From assembly GCF_022761125.1 (NCBI RefSeq), contig NZ_JAKWJR010000007.1:62001-126000 (forward strand): DNA of 64,000 nucleotides, read 5' to 3'. A model generated the notes under the pieces. That model was not told the origin of the DNA. It saw only the letters and a list, made by a program, of their open reading frames with translations, and did no database searches. Origin of the DNA: Nocardioides sp. SR21. GTDB lineage: Bacteria > Actinomycetota > Actinomycetes > Propionibacteriales > Nocardioidaceae. This document shows positions 28,208-39,334 of this stretch, in pieces (position 1 is the first letter of the stretch; each line of letters begins with the position of its first letter). Both the position numbers and the translations under genes were made by a program.

Positions 28208-28480
28208 TCAGTCGAAGATCTCGCTGAGCCAGCTCTCCTTGCGCTTCTTCTTGTAGGGCTGCTGGTACTGCTGCTGGTAGTGCTGCTGCTGCGGCGGCTG
28301 CTGCTGGTACTGCTGCTGCGGCGGGGCGGCCTGCGGCGCCGGCTGGCTGACGGACCGCTCGATGATCTTGTCGAGCTCGCCGCGATCGAGCCACACGCCG
28401 CGACAGGTCGGGCAGTAGTCGATCTCGATCCCGCTGCGCTCGCTCATCACCAGCGTGGTCTGGTCGGTGGGGCACTGCAT
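28208..28480 (-). CDS. Zinc-ribbon protein (zf-TFIIB family) with Gln/Pro-rich tail
   Basis: 90 residues from ATG 28480. The N-terminal half is a TFIIB-type zinc ribbon: [10 protein letters not shown] with one Cys, then [19 protein letters not shown]. Only three clear Cys ligands are visible; the first knuckle reads CPTD instead of CPxC, a common variant in this family. Residues 45-75 are almost entirely Gln, Pro and Tyr, followed by basic [16 protein letters not shown]. Cytosolic and of unknown function; nucleic-acid or protein binding is plausible. The tail is encoded by a CTG-rich low-complexity stretch at about 28257-28330. Confidence 0.85.
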   Translation of the reverse strand: MQCPTDQTTLVMSERSGIEIDYCPTCRGVWLDRGELDKIIERSVSQPAPQAAPPQQQYQQQPPQQQHYQQQYQQPYKKKRKESWLSEIFD

Positions 28481-28552
28481 GTGTGGTGTCCTCTCGTCGT
28501 TCTTCCGGTGGAACGGATGAGTCCCCCGCAGGGTTCCGGGTACCGCCCCCTC

Positions 28553-28750
28553 ATGACTGAGAACACGCAGGACGGCCAGGTCTCCGAGGTCAGCGCGCTG
28601 CGCGACCCCGACGAGTCGATCTCCGACGGCGACGCCGTCGCCGGCCAGCCCGACGGCGCCGATGAGGGGCCCACCGGCCCCGACGCCGTCACCAACGAGG
28701 ACCGCCAGGACCGCCACCCAGACCAGGACGACGTCGAGACCACCGGCTGA
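28553..28750 (+). CDS. Small acidic hypothetical protein
   Basis: 65 residues from ATG 28553, almost devoid of hydrophobic residues and very rich in Asp, Glu, Gly and Pro (DESISDGDAVAGQPDGADEGP), ending DDVETTG. It is predicted to be disordered and cytosolic. No function is recognised. It fills a gap between two minus-strand genes and codon use is GC3-rich like its neighbours; no strong ribosome-binding site is visible, so confidence is moderate. Confidence 0.55.
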   Translation: MTENTQDGQVSEVSALRDPDESISDGDAVAGQPDGADEGPTGPDAVTNEDRQDRHPDQDDVETTG

Positions 28751-28764
28751 GCGGCGCGCGCTCG

Positions 28765-30450
<1,686 letters not shown>

Positions 30451-30486
30451 GAACGCCAAGCGTATCTGCCCCACTACTCTGGGCCC

Positions 30487-31077
30487 ATGGTGGGAGAGCT
30501 CGAGCCGGACCGGTCCCAGATGCGTATCTCGGACGCCGACCGGCACTCCGTCTCGGAGATCCTGCGTGAGGCCGCCGGCGAGGGCCGCCTCGACATGGAC
30601 GAGCTGGACGAGCGCCTGGCGGCCACCTACGCCGCTCGCACGTACGCCGACCTGGTGCCGATCACGCAGGACCTGCCCGCGGCACGCCCCACGCAGGCGC
30701 CGCTGCCGCAGCCCGCGGCCGGCCTTGCCTCGCGGTACGAGTCGTCGGTCGCGGTCATGAGCGGCGCCAGTCGCAAGGGCGTGTGGGAGGTCGGGCCGTC
30801 CTACAGCGCCTTCTGCGTGATGGGCGGCGTCGACGTCGACCTGCGTGAGGCGGTCTTCGCGAGCCCGCAGGTCGAGATCACGGCGAACACGCTGATGGGC
30901 GGCATCGACATCATCGTGAACGCGCAGACCCGGGTGATCGTCGAGGGCGCCGGGGTGATGGGGACGTTCGAGCAGGCGCGCGACAAGGTCGAGCCGCAGC
31001 TGACTGCGGACTCGCCGGTGGTCCGCGTGCGCGGCGTCGCCCTCATGGGCGCGGTCACGGTCGTCCGCAAGGGGTGA
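30487..31077 (+). CDS. DUF1707 / LiaF-like C-terminal domain protein
   Basis: 196 residues from ATG 30487. The N-terminal DUF1707 domain has the characteristic [39 protein letters not shown] helix pair (SHOCT-like), then a Pro-rich linker. The C-terminal half resembles the cell-wall-active antibiotic response (LiaF/DUF2154-like) beta-domain: [39 protein letters not shown] and [15 protein letters not shown]. No membrane segment is present, so it is probably cytosolic or peripheral. The function is unknown; related proteins sense envelope stress. Its start is 36 nt from the divergent fumarase start. Confidence 0.85.
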   Translation: MVGELEPDRSQMRISDADRHSVSEILREAAGEGRLDMDELDERLAATYAARTYADLVPITQDLPAARPTQAPLPQPAAGLASRYESSVAVMSGASRKGVWEVGPSYSAFCVMGGVDVDLREAVFASPQVEITANTLMGGIDIIVNAQTRVIVEGAGVMGTFEQARDKVEPQLTADSPVVRVRGVALMGAVTVVRKG

Positions 31078-31136
31078 GGAGTCCAGTCGGCGAGCCGACT
31101 ACATTAAGTCGATAGATTTAGTGCAGTATTCGGCGG

Positions 31137-32765
31137 GTGCCGATCCGACGCCTGCTGCTGCCGCTCACCCTGCTCCTCGGCCTGGTCACGCCCTCCACGG
31201 CGACCGCGCCGACCGCGGCGGGCAGCGCGGCCGCCCCCGCCCGCCCGAACATCGTGTTCGTCCTCATGGACGACTTCTCCGTCGAGCTGCTGTCGACGAT
31301 GAGCGAGGGCCAGCGGATGCGCCGCACGGGCGCGGAGTTCACCAACGCGTACGTCGTCGACTCGCTCTGCTGCCCCTCGCGGGCCGCGACCCTCACCGGG
31401 CTGCCGCCCCACCTCAACGGCGTGCGCACGAACACCTCCCCGGACGGCGGCTACACCGCGTTCCGCGACAACGGCAACGAGCAGCACACCGTCAACGTGT
31501 CGCTGGACGAGCGCGGCTACCGCACCGGCTTCGTCGGCAAGTTCATGAACAAGTACGACCGGGCCACGTTCGGCGACGAGCTCCCGCTGGTCCCCGGATG
31601 GGACGACTTCGAGGCCGTGATGCCGGGCGGGTACGCCGGCTGGGGGTTCGAGCGCACCACCCGCCGCGGCGACCACCTGGTCCTCCACCAGGTGCGTCGG
31701 CCGTCGGTGCACGCGTCCCGGGCCCGCAAGGACCGGGCGTACGCGACCAACGTGATCGCCGACCGAGCGCTCAGGCTGGTGCGTGGCTACGAGCGCAAGG
31801 ACGACCCCTACTTCCTGTACGTCGCGCCGTACGGCCCGCACTCCCGCGTCGGCAACCCGTCCTACCCGCGCGACCCCGTGTTCCCGTCGGCGTTCGAGGA
31901 CCGGCCGCGCGCCGGGCACCCGCGCGGCAACTGCGGCGTCCGCAGCTGCGCGTCACTGACGACGCGGGACCTGCCCGGCTTCGGCGACGGCTCCAACGAC
32001 AACCGGCCCACGGTCGTGCGTGCCGGTGGCGGCACGGCGACCGCGCCGTCCTGGCGCCGGGTCGGTGAGGGCATGAGCGCCGGCATGGCGACGGCCTTCC
32101 TTCGCGACCGCGCCCGGATGGTGCAGTCCATCGACCGGATGCTCACCCGGTTGCGCCGCGCGGTCGGGCCGGACACCTACGTCATCCTGACGTCGGACAA
32201 CGGCTTCCACCTCGGCCAGCACGGCCTGCGCGGCGGCAAGGGCACGCCGTACCGCTCGGACGTGCAGGTGCCGCTGCTCGTCACTGGTCCGGGCATCGCG
32301 CCCGGGCGCCGCGAGGTGTTCACGACGAACGTCGACCTCGCGCCCACGATCGAGGAGCTCGCCGGCGCCCAGACGTCGGGGCGCCGGGCCGGCACCAGCA
32401 TGGTCCCGGCGCTGGACCGGGCGGGCTGGGACGGGCCGGAGTACGCGTTCGTCGAGCACGCCTACACGCCGGTGCGCGACGGTGAGCCGGACGCCGACAC
32501 CGGCACCGGCGGACGGATCGACGCGCTGCCGTCGTACGTCGCCGTGCGCAGCGAGCGGGGCCTGCTGGTCCGCCTGGACCTGTCGCGGTCGTGGCGCGGA
32601 GCCAGCCACGCGTGGGAGCTCTACGACTACCGCAAACGGTCCTGGGAGAAGACCAACGTGTACGCCGCACGTCGCGACGAACCCTGGGCGCGTGACCTCG
32701 CCCGGCGACTGCGCGCCTGGGTCGACTGCGCGCCGGACGAGTGCCGTCGCCTGACGCGCTCCTAG
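31137..32765 (+). CDS. Secreted sulfatase (formylglycine type)
   Basis: 542 residues from GTG 31137. A signal peptide ([16 protein letters not shown]) is followed by the alkaline-phosphatase-fold sulfatase core. Metal-binding Asp45-Asp46 are in FVLMDDFS. The active-site motif S-L-C78-C79-P-S-R82 is of the CxPxR type, so Cys78 should be converted to formylglycine before export. [12 protein letters not shown] supplies the second metal motif. It resembles actinobacterial sulfatases of unknown substrate (often mucin or glycosaminoglycan-like). The upstream 31100-31125 stretch (acattaagtcgatagattta) is unusually AT-rich and probably holds the promoter. It converges with the sugar ATPase, overlapping by 4 nt. 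Confidence 0.88.
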   Translation: MPIRRLLLPLTLLLGLVTPSTATAPTAAGSAAAPARPNIVFVLMDDFSVELLSTMSEGQRMRRTGAEFTNAYVVDSLCCPSRAATLTGLPPHLNGVRTNTSPDGGYTAFRDNGNEQHTVNVSLDERGYRTGFVGKFMNKYDRATFGDELPLVPGWDDFEAVMPGGYAGWGFERTTRRGDHLVLHQVRRPSVHASRARKDRAYATNVIADRALRLVRGYERKDDPYFLYVAPYGPHSRVGNPSYPRDPVFPSAFEDRPRAGHPRGNCGVRSCASLTTRDLPGFGDGSNDNRPTVVRAGGGTATAPSWRRVGEGMSAGMATAFLRDRARMVQSIDRMLTRLRRAVGPDTYVILTSDNGFHLGQHGLRGGKGTPYRSDVQVPLLVTGPGIAPGRREVFTTNVDLAPTIEELAGAQTSGRRAGTSMVPALDRAGWDGPEYAFVEHAYTPVRDGEPDADTGTGGRIDALPSYVAVRSERGLLVRLDLSRSWRGASHAWELYDYRKRSWEKTNVYAARRDEPWARDLARRLRAWVDCAPDECRRLTRS

Positions 32766-33961
32766 GCGGGCGTCTCCCGGGGGGTGGGGATCCGGCCCGC
32801 GTTGTCGTGGTCGACGGTGAGGTTGTCGCCGGAGGCGGGGTCGAACAGGTGGATCTTCGAGCCGTCCACCCAGATCTCGGCCTCCTCGCCCTCCTTGATC
32901 CGGCTGGCGCCGTCCAGCGAGACGACCAGCTGCGTGTGCATCGAGTCGCCGTCGAGGTCGCGCTCGAGCTGGCGCAGCTGCTGCTCGACCTCCGGCGGCG
33001 CCTCGAACGGGATGTAGGCGTAGGTCTCGTTGCCCAGCCACTCGACGACGTCGACGGTCGCGTGGAACGTGGAGCCGGTCATCGGTCCGGTCTTCACCGA
33101 CGCGTCCTCGAAGTACTCGGGCCGGATGCCGGCCATCAGCAGACCCTTGTCCTGGACCTTCTCGGCCTTCTCGCGCGGGATCTCGACCGAGCCGAACGGC
33201 AGCTTCACCTGCCGTCCCTCGACGGTCGCGGGCAGGAAGTTCATCGGCGGCGAGCCGATGAACCCCGCCACGAAGAGGTTGCCGGGGTTCTCGTACAGCT
33301 CACGCGGCGTGGCCAGCTGCTGGAGGATGCCGCGCTTGAGCACGGCGACCCGGTCACCGAGCGTCATCGCCTCGGTCTGGTCGTGGGTGACGTAGACGGT
33401 GGTGATGCCGAGACGCTTCTGCAGCCGCGAGATCTCGGTGCGCATCTGGCCGCGCAGCTTGGCGTCGAGGTTCGAGAGCGGCTCGTCGAAGAGGAACGCG
33501 TCCGCCTCGCGGACGATCGCCCGCCCCATCGCCACGCGCTGACGCTGACCGCCGGACAGGTTGCCCGGCTTGCGCTCGAGGTGCTCGTCGAGGTCGAGCG
33601 TCTTCGATGCCTTGCGGACCTTCTCGTCGACCTCGGAGTCGGGCGCCTTCGCCAGCCGGAGCGGGAACGCGATGTTCTCGTAGACGGTCAGGTGCGGGTA
33701 CAGCGCGTAGTTCTGGAACACCATCGCGAGGTTGCGGTCGCGCGGCGCCAGGTCGTTGACCTTGCGGTCCCCGATCATCATGTCGCCCGAGGTGATGTCC
33801 TCGAGCCCGACGATCATCCGCAGCAGCGTCGACTTCCCGCAGCCCGACGGGCCGACCAGGATCATGAACTCGCCGTCCTGGACGTCGATGGACACGTCGT
33901 TCACGGCTGCGAAGCCGTCGCCGTACTCCTTGACGATGTTCTTCATCTCGATGGAAGCCAT
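32762..33961 (-). CDS. sugC: Sugar ABC importer ATP-binding protein (SugC/UgpC-like)
   Basis: 399 residues. Walker [11 protein letters not shown]-loop FQNYALYP, signature [14 protein letters not shown], Walker [13 protein letters not shown] and switch His in VTHDQTEAM are intact. The C-terminal third is the MalK-type OB-fold/TOBE regulatory domain, with a longer acidic insert than usual. It is the last gene of a four-gene set (binding protein, two permeases, ATPase) in the order of LpqY-SugA-SugB-SugC. Energises sugar uptake; trehalose is the suspected substrate from the binding protein's similarity. Confidence 0.9.
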   Translation of the reverse strand: MASIEMKNIVKEYGDGFAAVNDVSIDVQDGEFMILVGPSGCGKSTLLRMIVGLEDITSGDMMIGDRKVNDLAPRDRNLAMVFQNYALYPHLTVYENIAFPLRLAKAPDSEVDEKVRKASKTLDLDEHLERKPGNLSGGQRQRVAMGRAIVREADAFLFDEPLSNLDAKLRGQMRTEISRLQKRLGITTVYVTHDQTEAMTLGDRVAVLKRGILQQLATPRELYENPGNLFVAGFIGSPPMNFLPATVEGRQVKLPFGSVEIPREKAEKVQDKGLLMAGIRPEYFEDASVKTGPMTGSTFHATVDVVEWLGNETYAYIPFEAPPEVEQQLRQLERDLDGDSMHTQLVVSLDGASRIKEGEEAEIWVDGSKIHLFDPASGDNLTVDHDNAGRIPTPRETPA

Positions 33962-33965
33962 CGGT

Positions 33966-34799
33966 TCACCCCTTCACTGCGCCGGAGGTGAGACCGGCGA
34001 CGATCTTTCGCTGGAACAGCAGGACGATGATGATGATCGGGACCGTGACGATCACGGAGGCCGTGGCGAGCTGCCCGTACGGCGGGTTGAACGGGTCGGG
34101 CCCCACGAAGAAGGACAGCTGGGCCGGGACCGTTCGCGACTGGGTCGTCGACGTCAGCGAGATGGCGAGGACGAACTCGTTCCACGCGAAGAAGAACGTC
34201 AGGATCGCGGCGGTGAAGACGCCCGGTGCGGCGAGCGGCACGATCACCTTGCGGAACGCCTGCCACGACGTGGCGCCGTCCACCTGGGCGGCCTGCTCCA
34301 TCTCCCACGGGATCTCGCGGAAGAACGCCGACAGCGTCCAGATCGCCAGCGGCAGCGTGAACGACATGTACGGGATGATCAGGCCGGGCCAGGTGTTGAA
34401 GAGCCCCAGCGTCCGCCACAGGTCGAACAACGGCCCGACCAGCGCGACGACGGGGAACATCGCGATCGCCAGCGCGAGCGACAGCACCAGGCGCTTGCCC
34501 TTGAACTCCAGGCGGGCGATGGCGTACGCCGCGAGCGTTGCGAGGATCACCGACAGGACCGTCGAGATCGCGGAGATGCCGAACGAGTTGATCAACGAGT
34601 CCCGGAAGTCGGGGTTGTTGATGATGTCGTCGTAGTTCTGCAGCGTCGGTTCCTTGGGCAGGAACTGCGGGCTGCCCGCGGCGGTCTCCGAGGGCCCCTT
34701 GAACGACAGCGAGATGATCCAGACGACGGGCAGCAGGCACCAGACGAGGATGAACACGAAGCCCACCCAGGTGCCGATCTTGGTGCGTGTCTCGTTCAT
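33966..34799 (-). CDS. sugB: Sugar ABC importer permease (SugB/MalG-like)
   Basis: 277 residues, six predicted helices. The EAA loop that docks the ATPase is visible as [27 protein letters not shown]. The N-terminal cytoplasmic tail and the C-terminal end [10 protein letters not shown] are typical of MalG-class permeases. It begins 1 nt inside the stop of the partner permease (TGATG) and ends 4 nt before the ATPase gene, so the set is one operon. Confidence 0.9.
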   Translation of the reverse strand: MNETRTKIGTWVGFVFILVWCLLPVVWIISLSFKGPSETAAGSPQFLPKEPTLQNYDDIINNPDFRDSLINSFGISAISTVLSVILATLAAYAIARLEFKGKRLVLSLALAIAMFPVVALVGPLFDLWRTLGLFNTWPGLIIPYMSFTLPLAIWTLSAFFREIPWEMEQAAQVDGATSWQAFRKVIVPLAAPGVFTAAILTFFFAWNEFVLAISLTSTTQSRTVPAQLSFFVGPDPFNPPYGQLATASVIVTVPIIIIVLLFQRKIVAGLTSGAVKG

Positions 34800-35749
34800 C
34801 AGCCCTCACCCCTCGCCTGCGCCAGGTCGACCTTGAACAGCTTGACGATCAGGAACGCCAGGAACAGCACCGACAAGAAGAGCAGCACCGACAGCGCGGA
34901 CCCGAGGCCCAGCTGCATCTGCTCGATCACCTGGCGATAGGTCAGGAACGAGGACGACTCGGTGTCCTGGGCACCCCGGGTCATCACGTAGATGTTGTCG
35001 AAGATGCGGAACGCGTCCAGTGCCCGGAACAGCACGGCGACCATGATCGCGGCCCGCATGTTCGGGAGGATCACCTTCCACAGCCGCTGCCACCAGGTGG
35101 CGCCGTCGACCTTCGCGGCCTCGATCATGTCCTCCGAGACCTGCGAGAGCCCGGCCAGCAGCAGCAGCGCCATGAACGGCGTGGTCTTCCAGATCTCGGA
35201 GACCATGATCGCGAACATCGCCGGCCAGTGGCTGCCGAACCAGTTGGTGTCCGGCTCCAGCCACGGCAGCCAGGCGAACCACGCGTTCACGAAGCCGTTG
35301 TTGAGGCTGAACGCGAACTGCCAGGCGTACGCCGAGACCACGGTGATGATCCCGTAGGGGATCAGGATCGAGGTCCGGATCGCGCCCCGCGCGAACACGA
35401 TGCGGTGCATCACCATCGCGAACGCGAAGCCGATCACCAGCTCGACGGCGACGGTGACCACCATGATCAGCACGGTGTTCCAGGTGTCCTGCCAGAACAG
35501 CGGGTCGGTCAGCACCGTCCCGTAGTTGCTGAGGCCGATGAACTCCTTGTCGTCCGGCGAGGTCAGCCGGTAGCGGAACGTCGACAGGTAGAGCGCCTGG
35601 ATCATCGGCCAGGCCGTGACGGCGAGCATCACAACGACGGCCGGGGCCACCAGCCGCTGGCCGAGACGGTTCTCGGCGCGCGACCGGTCGCTGACCTTCT
35701 TCTTCGGCGGCTTCGGCTTGGTCGCCGCCGTGGCGGTCACGGTGCTCAC
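34799..35749 (-). CDS. sugA: Sugar ABC importer permease (SugA/MalF-like)
   Basis: 316 residues with a basic, Pro/Lys-rich cytoplasmic N-terminus (TATKPKPPKKKVSDRSRAENR) and six predicted helices. The EAA loop is MIEAAKVDGATWWQRLWKVILPNMR. It heterodimerises with the next permease to form the membrane pore. Its ATG overlaps the stop of the binding-protein gene by 4 nt, showing translational coupling. Confidence 0.9.
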   Translation of the reverse strand: MSTVTATAATKPKPPKKKVSDRSRAENRLGQRLVAPAVVVMLAVTAWPMIQALYLSTFRYRLTSPDDKEFIGLSNYGTVLTDPLFWQDTWNTVLIMVVTVAVELVIGFAFAMVMHRIVFARGAIRTSILIPYGIITVVSAYAWQFAFSLNNGFVNAWFAWLPWLEPDTNWFGSHWPAMFAIMVSEIWKTTPFMALLLLAGLSQVSEDMIEAAKVDGATWWQRLWKVILPNMRAAIMVAVLFRALDAFRIFDNIYVMTRGAQDTESSSFLTYRQVIEQMQLGLGSALSVLLFLSVLFLAFLIVKLFKVDLAQARGEG

Positions 35750-37014
35750 AGCAGGCTCCTTCCGTGCAGCACGTCCTCGACGAACTGCTGTGAGTCCGGC
35801 GGGGTCTGGTCGTCGACGCCGTCGGCCGGGTGCCAGGAGCTCTGGATCGCCCCGGAGATGTCACTCCAGTACGGCGTCACCGTGCGCGGGGCCGCCGCGT
35901 CGAGGCTCTCCTGGAACAGGTCGAGCAGCGGCTGCGGGTAGATCTCCGCGAGCGCCGGGTAGTCGTAGCCTGCCGAGCTGGCCGGCATGTTGCCGGTGAG
36001 CTCGGCGTTGACGCCCTGGTTCTCCGGCGAGGTGATGCACTCGATGGCCTCCATGGCCTCGTCGACCTTGTTGGAGTAGGCGCTGACGCCGACGCCGATG
36101 CCGCCGTACGGCGGGCGGGACTCCTCGCCCTCGGTGGACTGCGGGTAGCGGGCGAACCCGAGGTCCTTCTTCACCTCGGGCTGGGTCTCGTCGAAGTTGG
36201 TCCAGATGTAGGTCCAGTTGACCATGAACGCGCCCTGCTCCCCGCCGAACGTGCCGCCGGCGGTGCCCTCGTTGGAGACCGACAGGTCGGCCGGGGCGGC
36301 CGGGGAGTTCGCGAGCTTCTCGATGATCGCTGCGGCCTTCTCGCCGGCCGGGGAGTCGATCTCGAGCGTCAGGTCGACGCCCTTGTCGGTGTCCGTGGCG
36401 ATCTCGCCGCCGGCGCCGGAGATCAGCGCGTTGATCCAGACGACGTAGCCCTCGTACTTGTTGGCCTGCACGGCGACCTTGCCGTCGTTCTTCGCCGCGG
36501 CCTCGATGATCTGGTCCCACGTCACCGGCTGCTCCATGTCGATGCCGGCCTTCTCGGCGAACGACTTGCGGTACCAGAGCACCTGGGTGTTGGACCAGAA
36601 CGGCGCGACCACCATCTGGTCGTCCCAGGTCGCGGCGTCCACCGCGCCCTGGAAGGACTGCTCCTCCAGCGTGGACTGGAGGTCCTCGGGGATCTCGGCC
36701 AGGAAGCCGGCGTTCGCGAACTCCGCGGTGTACGGCGGGTCGATGCTCATGATGTCGATCTCGGGGTCCTCGGCGGCGAGCCGCCGGGACAGCTGGATGC
36801 GCTGCTGGCTGGCATCCTGCGGGAGGACCTGGACCTCGATCGTGTAGTCGTCGGTGCTGCAGTTCTCCGCGACCTTCGCCTGGCCGCCGGCGTCCGGATT
36901 GATGTACCACGTCAGGGTGTCGCCGGAGCTCGCGTTGGCCGAGCAGGCGGCGAGCAGTCCCGAGATGGTGAGCAATGCGGCACCAGCGGCGAGGTTGCGG
37001 CGTACTCGATCCAT
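35746..37014 (-). CDS. lpqY: Sugar ABC importer substrate-binding lipoprotein (LpqY-like)
   Basis: 422 residues. A lipoprotein signal (LLTISGLLAAC, lipobox LAAC) anchors it outside the membrane. The mature protein is a family-1 solute-binding protein. The stretch SQQRIQLSRRLAAEDPEIDIMSIDPPYTAEFANAGF closely follows, by recollection, the trehalose-binding LpqY of mycobacteria, and gene order lpqY-sugA-sugB-sugC is the same; trehalose import is therefore likely but not proven. A plausible promoter is TTTACA-17 nt-TACATG (minus strand, 37048-37077 region), overlapping a small palindrome. Confidence 0.85.
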   Translation of the reverse strand: MDRVRRNLAAGAALLTISGLLAACSANASSGDTLTWYINPDAGGQAKVAENCSTDDYTIEVQVLPQDASQQRIQLSRRLAAEDPEIDIMSIDPPYTAEFANAGFLAEIPEDLQSTLEEQSFQGAVDAATWDDQMVVAPFWSNTQVLWYRKSFAEKAGIDMEQPVTWDQIIEAAAKNDGKVAVQANKYEGYVVWINALISGAGGEIATDTDKGVDLTLEIDSPAGEKAAAIIEKLANSPAAPADLSVSNEGTAGGTFGGEQGAFMVNWTYIWTNFDETQPEVKKDLGFARYPQSTEGEESRPPYGGIGVGVSAYSNKVDEAMEAIECITSPENQGVNAELTGNMPASSAGYDYPALAEIYPQPLLDLFQESLDAAAPRTVTPYWSDISGAIQSSWHPADGVDDQTPPDSQQFVEDVLHGRSLL

Positions 37015-37035
37015 GCGCCCTCCCTCTGAGTGGTG

Positions 37036-37048
37036 TACATCACATGTA
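37036..37048. promoter_or_regulatory. Palindrome over the lpqY promoter
   Basis: TACAT-CAC-ATGTA is a perfect 5-3-5 inverted repeat 22-34 nt before the lpqY ATG. On the minus strand it overlaps the proposed -10 (TACATG), a good position for a repressor. Confidence 0.45.
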
Positions 37049-37105
37049 GCCCTGTCGGAGGGCGTTGTAAACCCATGCCGTCCGAAGCGCGGTCGCGCCG
37101 GGTAC

Positions 37106-37121
37106 TGTGAGCGCGCTCACC
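37106..37121. promoter_or_regulatory. CRP-like palindrome between lpqY operon and orphan sugar ATPase
   Basis: TGTGAGCGCGCTCACC matches TGTGA-N6-TCACA at all but the last base; the inner 14 bp (37107-37120) are perfectly palindromic. It lies 52 nt before the ATPase start and about 92 nt from the lpqY start. Control by a cAMP-CRP/GlxR-type protein is the obvious reading. Confidence 0.65.
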
Positions 37122-37172
37122 TTTACTACGGATCGTCCGGCACGTACCTGCCGGTGAAGGAGTTGTTCACGC

Positions 37173-38255
37173 ATGGCTACAGTCAGGTTCGAAGAGGCGC
37201 AGCGCTGGTATCCCGGCACTGACCGCCCGGCCGTCCCGGGGATCTCGCTCGAGATCGCGGACGGCGAGTTCATGGTCCTCGTCGGCCCGTCGGGTTGTGG
37301 CAAGTCCACGACCCTGCGGATGCTCGCCGGCCTCGAGGAGGTCAACCAGGGGAGGATCTTCATCGGGGACCGCGACATCACGAACACCCCGCCGAAGGAC
37401 CGGGACATCGCGATGGTGTTCCAGAACTACGCGCTCTACCCGCACATGTCGGTCGCCGACAACATGGCGTTCGCGCTGAAGATGGCGAAGGTGCCCGCCG
37501 ACGAGCGGCGCCGCCGCGTCGAGGAGGCCGCGAAGATCCTCGGCCTGACCGAGTACCTCGAGCGCAAGCCGAAGGCCCTCTCCGGTGGTCAGCGCCAGCG
37601 CGTCGCGATGGGTCGCGCGATCGTGCGTCAGCCGCAGGTGTTCTGCATGGACGAGCCGCTGTCGAACCTCGACGCCAAGATGCGCGTGCAGACCCGCACC
37701 GACATCGCCAAGCTCCAGGCCGACCTCGGCGTCACCACCGTCTACGTCACCCACGACCAGGTCGAGGCGATGACGATGGGCGACCGGGTCGCGGTCATGA
37801 AGGACGGCATCCTCCAGCAGGTCGACACCCCGCTGGGCCTGTACGACAAGCCGGTCAACCTGTTCGTGGCCGGCTTCATCGGCTCCCCGCAGATGAACCT
37901 GATGAAGGCCAAGGCCGACGACGGCAAGGCCAAGATCGGGAACTACCTGGTCCCGGTCGACCCCACCGCCTCCCGGAAGATGGAGGGCAACATCACCGTC
38001 GGCGTCCGCCCCGAGGCGTGGCGCGTGGTCGGCAACAGCGAGGCCGGCCTGCCGGTCCAGGTCACCGTCGTCGAGGACCTCGGCTCGGACGCCTTCGTCT
38101 ACGGCAACTGCGACGTCGAGGGCACCCCGAGCAACATCATCATCCGGGTCAGCGGGCGTAACCACCCGCAGAAGGGCGAGACGATGTACGTCACGACCGA
38201 CCCGCACAACGTGCACGTGTTCGACACCGACACCGGCGAGCGCCTGTCGGAGTGA
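37173..38255 (+). CDS. msiK: Orphan sugar ABC ATP-binding protein (MsiK/UgpC-like)
   Basis: 360 residues from ATG 37173 (AAGGAG about 10 nt upstream). Walker [11 protein letters not shown]-loop [10 protein letters not shown], signature [16 protein letters not shown], Walker [13 protein letters not shown] and His in VTHDQVEAM are present, with a C-terminal OB-fold domain ending DPHNVHVFDTDTGERLSE. No permease genes follow it. Orphan enzymes of this type in actinomycetes (MsiK) energise several sugar importers that lack their own ATPase. A CRP-like palindrome and the divergent lpqY operon lie upstream. Confidence 0.88.
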   Translation: MATVRFEEAQRWYPGTDRPAVPGISLEIADGEFMVLVGPSGCGKSTTLRMLAGLEEVNQGRIFIGDRDITNTPPKDRDIAMVFQNYALYPHMSVADNMAFALKMAKVPADERRRRVEEAAKILGLTEYLERKPKALSGGQRQRVAMGRAIVRQPQVFCMDEPLSNLDAKMRVQTRTDIAKLQADLGVTTVYVTHDQVEAMTMGDRVAVMKDGILQQVDTPLGLYDKPVNLFVAGFIGSPQMNLMKAKADDGKAKIGNYLVPVDPTASRKMEGNITVGVRPEAWRVVGNSEAGLPVQVTVVEDLGSDAFVYGNCDVEGTPSNIIIRVSGRNHPQKGETMYVTTDPHNVHVFDTDTGERLSE

Positions 38256-38309
38256 GCAGCGGCGCGGCTGAGGAACGAAGCCGCGACGTGTGCATCGAGA
38301 TCCAGCAAG

Positions 38310-38344
38310 CGTGGGGCGGTGACCACCGTGGTCACCGCCCCACG
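38310..38344. terminator. Bidirectional 17-bp hairpin terminator
   Basis: CGTGGGGCGGTGACCAC (38310-38326) and GTGGTCACCGCCCCACG (38328-38344) are perfectly complementary around a single C. It separates two convergent genes and abuts the hydrolase stop codon. Degenerate TCGAG-type repeat sequence flanks it on both sides. Confidence 0.85.
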
Positions 38345-39268
38345 TCACGTCGAGGGTCTCGACAGGCTCGACCAACGGTCCGCCGTCCGCCGGATCGCGC
38401 CGACGAACGTCTCGAACAGCTCGGGCGGCAGGTCGTGGCCCATGCCGTCGATGAGCAGCAGCTCGGATCCGCGCACGGCCGCGGCGGTGGCGCGCCCGCC
38501 CGACACGTGCACCATCCGGTCGGCCAGGCCGTGCACGACCAGGGTCGGGACGCGCACGCTGTGCAGCCTCGCGCCGCGATTCGGCTGGGTGAGCACGGCC
38601 AGCATCTGTCGCGTCACGCCGCTGGCGCTGACGCCGCGGTCGAACGTGTCCGCTGCCCGCTTCTCGACCGTCTCGACGGGCTGCGGGTACGCCGGTGAGC
38701 CGATCTGGCGCCAGAACGCCGTGCTCATCGCGACGTACGCCTCCCGGCCGGGCTTCCGGCCGCCGACCAGGCCGGGGAGAAGGGACGGGTGCTGCCAGCC
38801 GACGGTGCGCTTGCCGGTCGTCGACATGATGCTGGTCATCGAGCGGACCCGTCCCGGGTGCTCGATCGCCATCGTCTGCACGATCATCCCGCCCATCGAC
38901 ACGCCCGCGACGTGTGCGGACTCGAGCCCGAGGTGGTCGAGCAGCCCGCAGGCGTCGGCCGCCAGGTCCGTCATGGAGTACGGCGTGCGCACCCGCGTGC
39001 CCGCGAACGCACGGACCAGCGTGCTCCGGGCGACCCGCCCCTCGAGCACGGTCGATCGGCCGGTGTCGCGGTTGTCGTAGCGGATCACGTAGAACCCGGC
39101 GTCCGCGAGCGCCGCGCACAGCTCGGGGTCCCACCAGGTCATCGGGCCGCCGAGGCCCATGACGAGCAGCAGCGGGTCGCCGTCGGGGTCGCCGAAGGTC
39201 TGGTAGCAGACCTCGATCCCGCGCCCCACGGGGGCGAACAGCTCCTCGGACACCGCGCACTGAGACAT
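38345..39268 (-). CDS. Alpha/beta-fold hydrolase
   Basis: 307 residues from ATG 39268 (MSQCAVSEEL); the frame extends upstream but would run into the divergent gene. Oxyanion motif VMGLGGP, nucleophile elbow GVSMGG, acid in VHGLADRMV and His in DGMGHDLP give a full Ser-Asp-His triad. It is related to polyketide-cyclase-associated or rdmC-type esterases of actinomycetes; the substrate is unknown. The last residues (SLSRPST) are encoded by a copy of the dispersed TCGAG repeat, so the natural C-terminus may have been replaced. Confidence 0.88.
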   Translation of the reverse strand: MSQCAVSEELFAPVGRGIEVCYQTFGDPDGDPLLLVMGLGGPMTWWDPELCAALADAGFYVIRYDNRDTGRSTVLEGRVARSTLVRAFAGTRVRTPYSMTDLAADACGLLDHLGLESAHVAGVSMGGMIVQTMAIEHPGRVRSMTSIMSTTGKRTVGWQHPSLLPGLVGGRKPGREAYVAMSTAFWRQIGSPAYPQPVETVEKRAADTFDRGVSASGVTRQMLAVLTQPNRGARLHSVRVPTLVVHGLADRMVHVSGGRATAAAVRGSELLLIDGMGHDLPPELFETFVGAIRRTADRWSSLSRPST

Positions 39269-39334
39269 GCCAGAAGTCAACCAGTCCTGGGAATCCGGGC
39301 TCAACATTCCGCGTGCCCGGCCGATCGGACGGGT

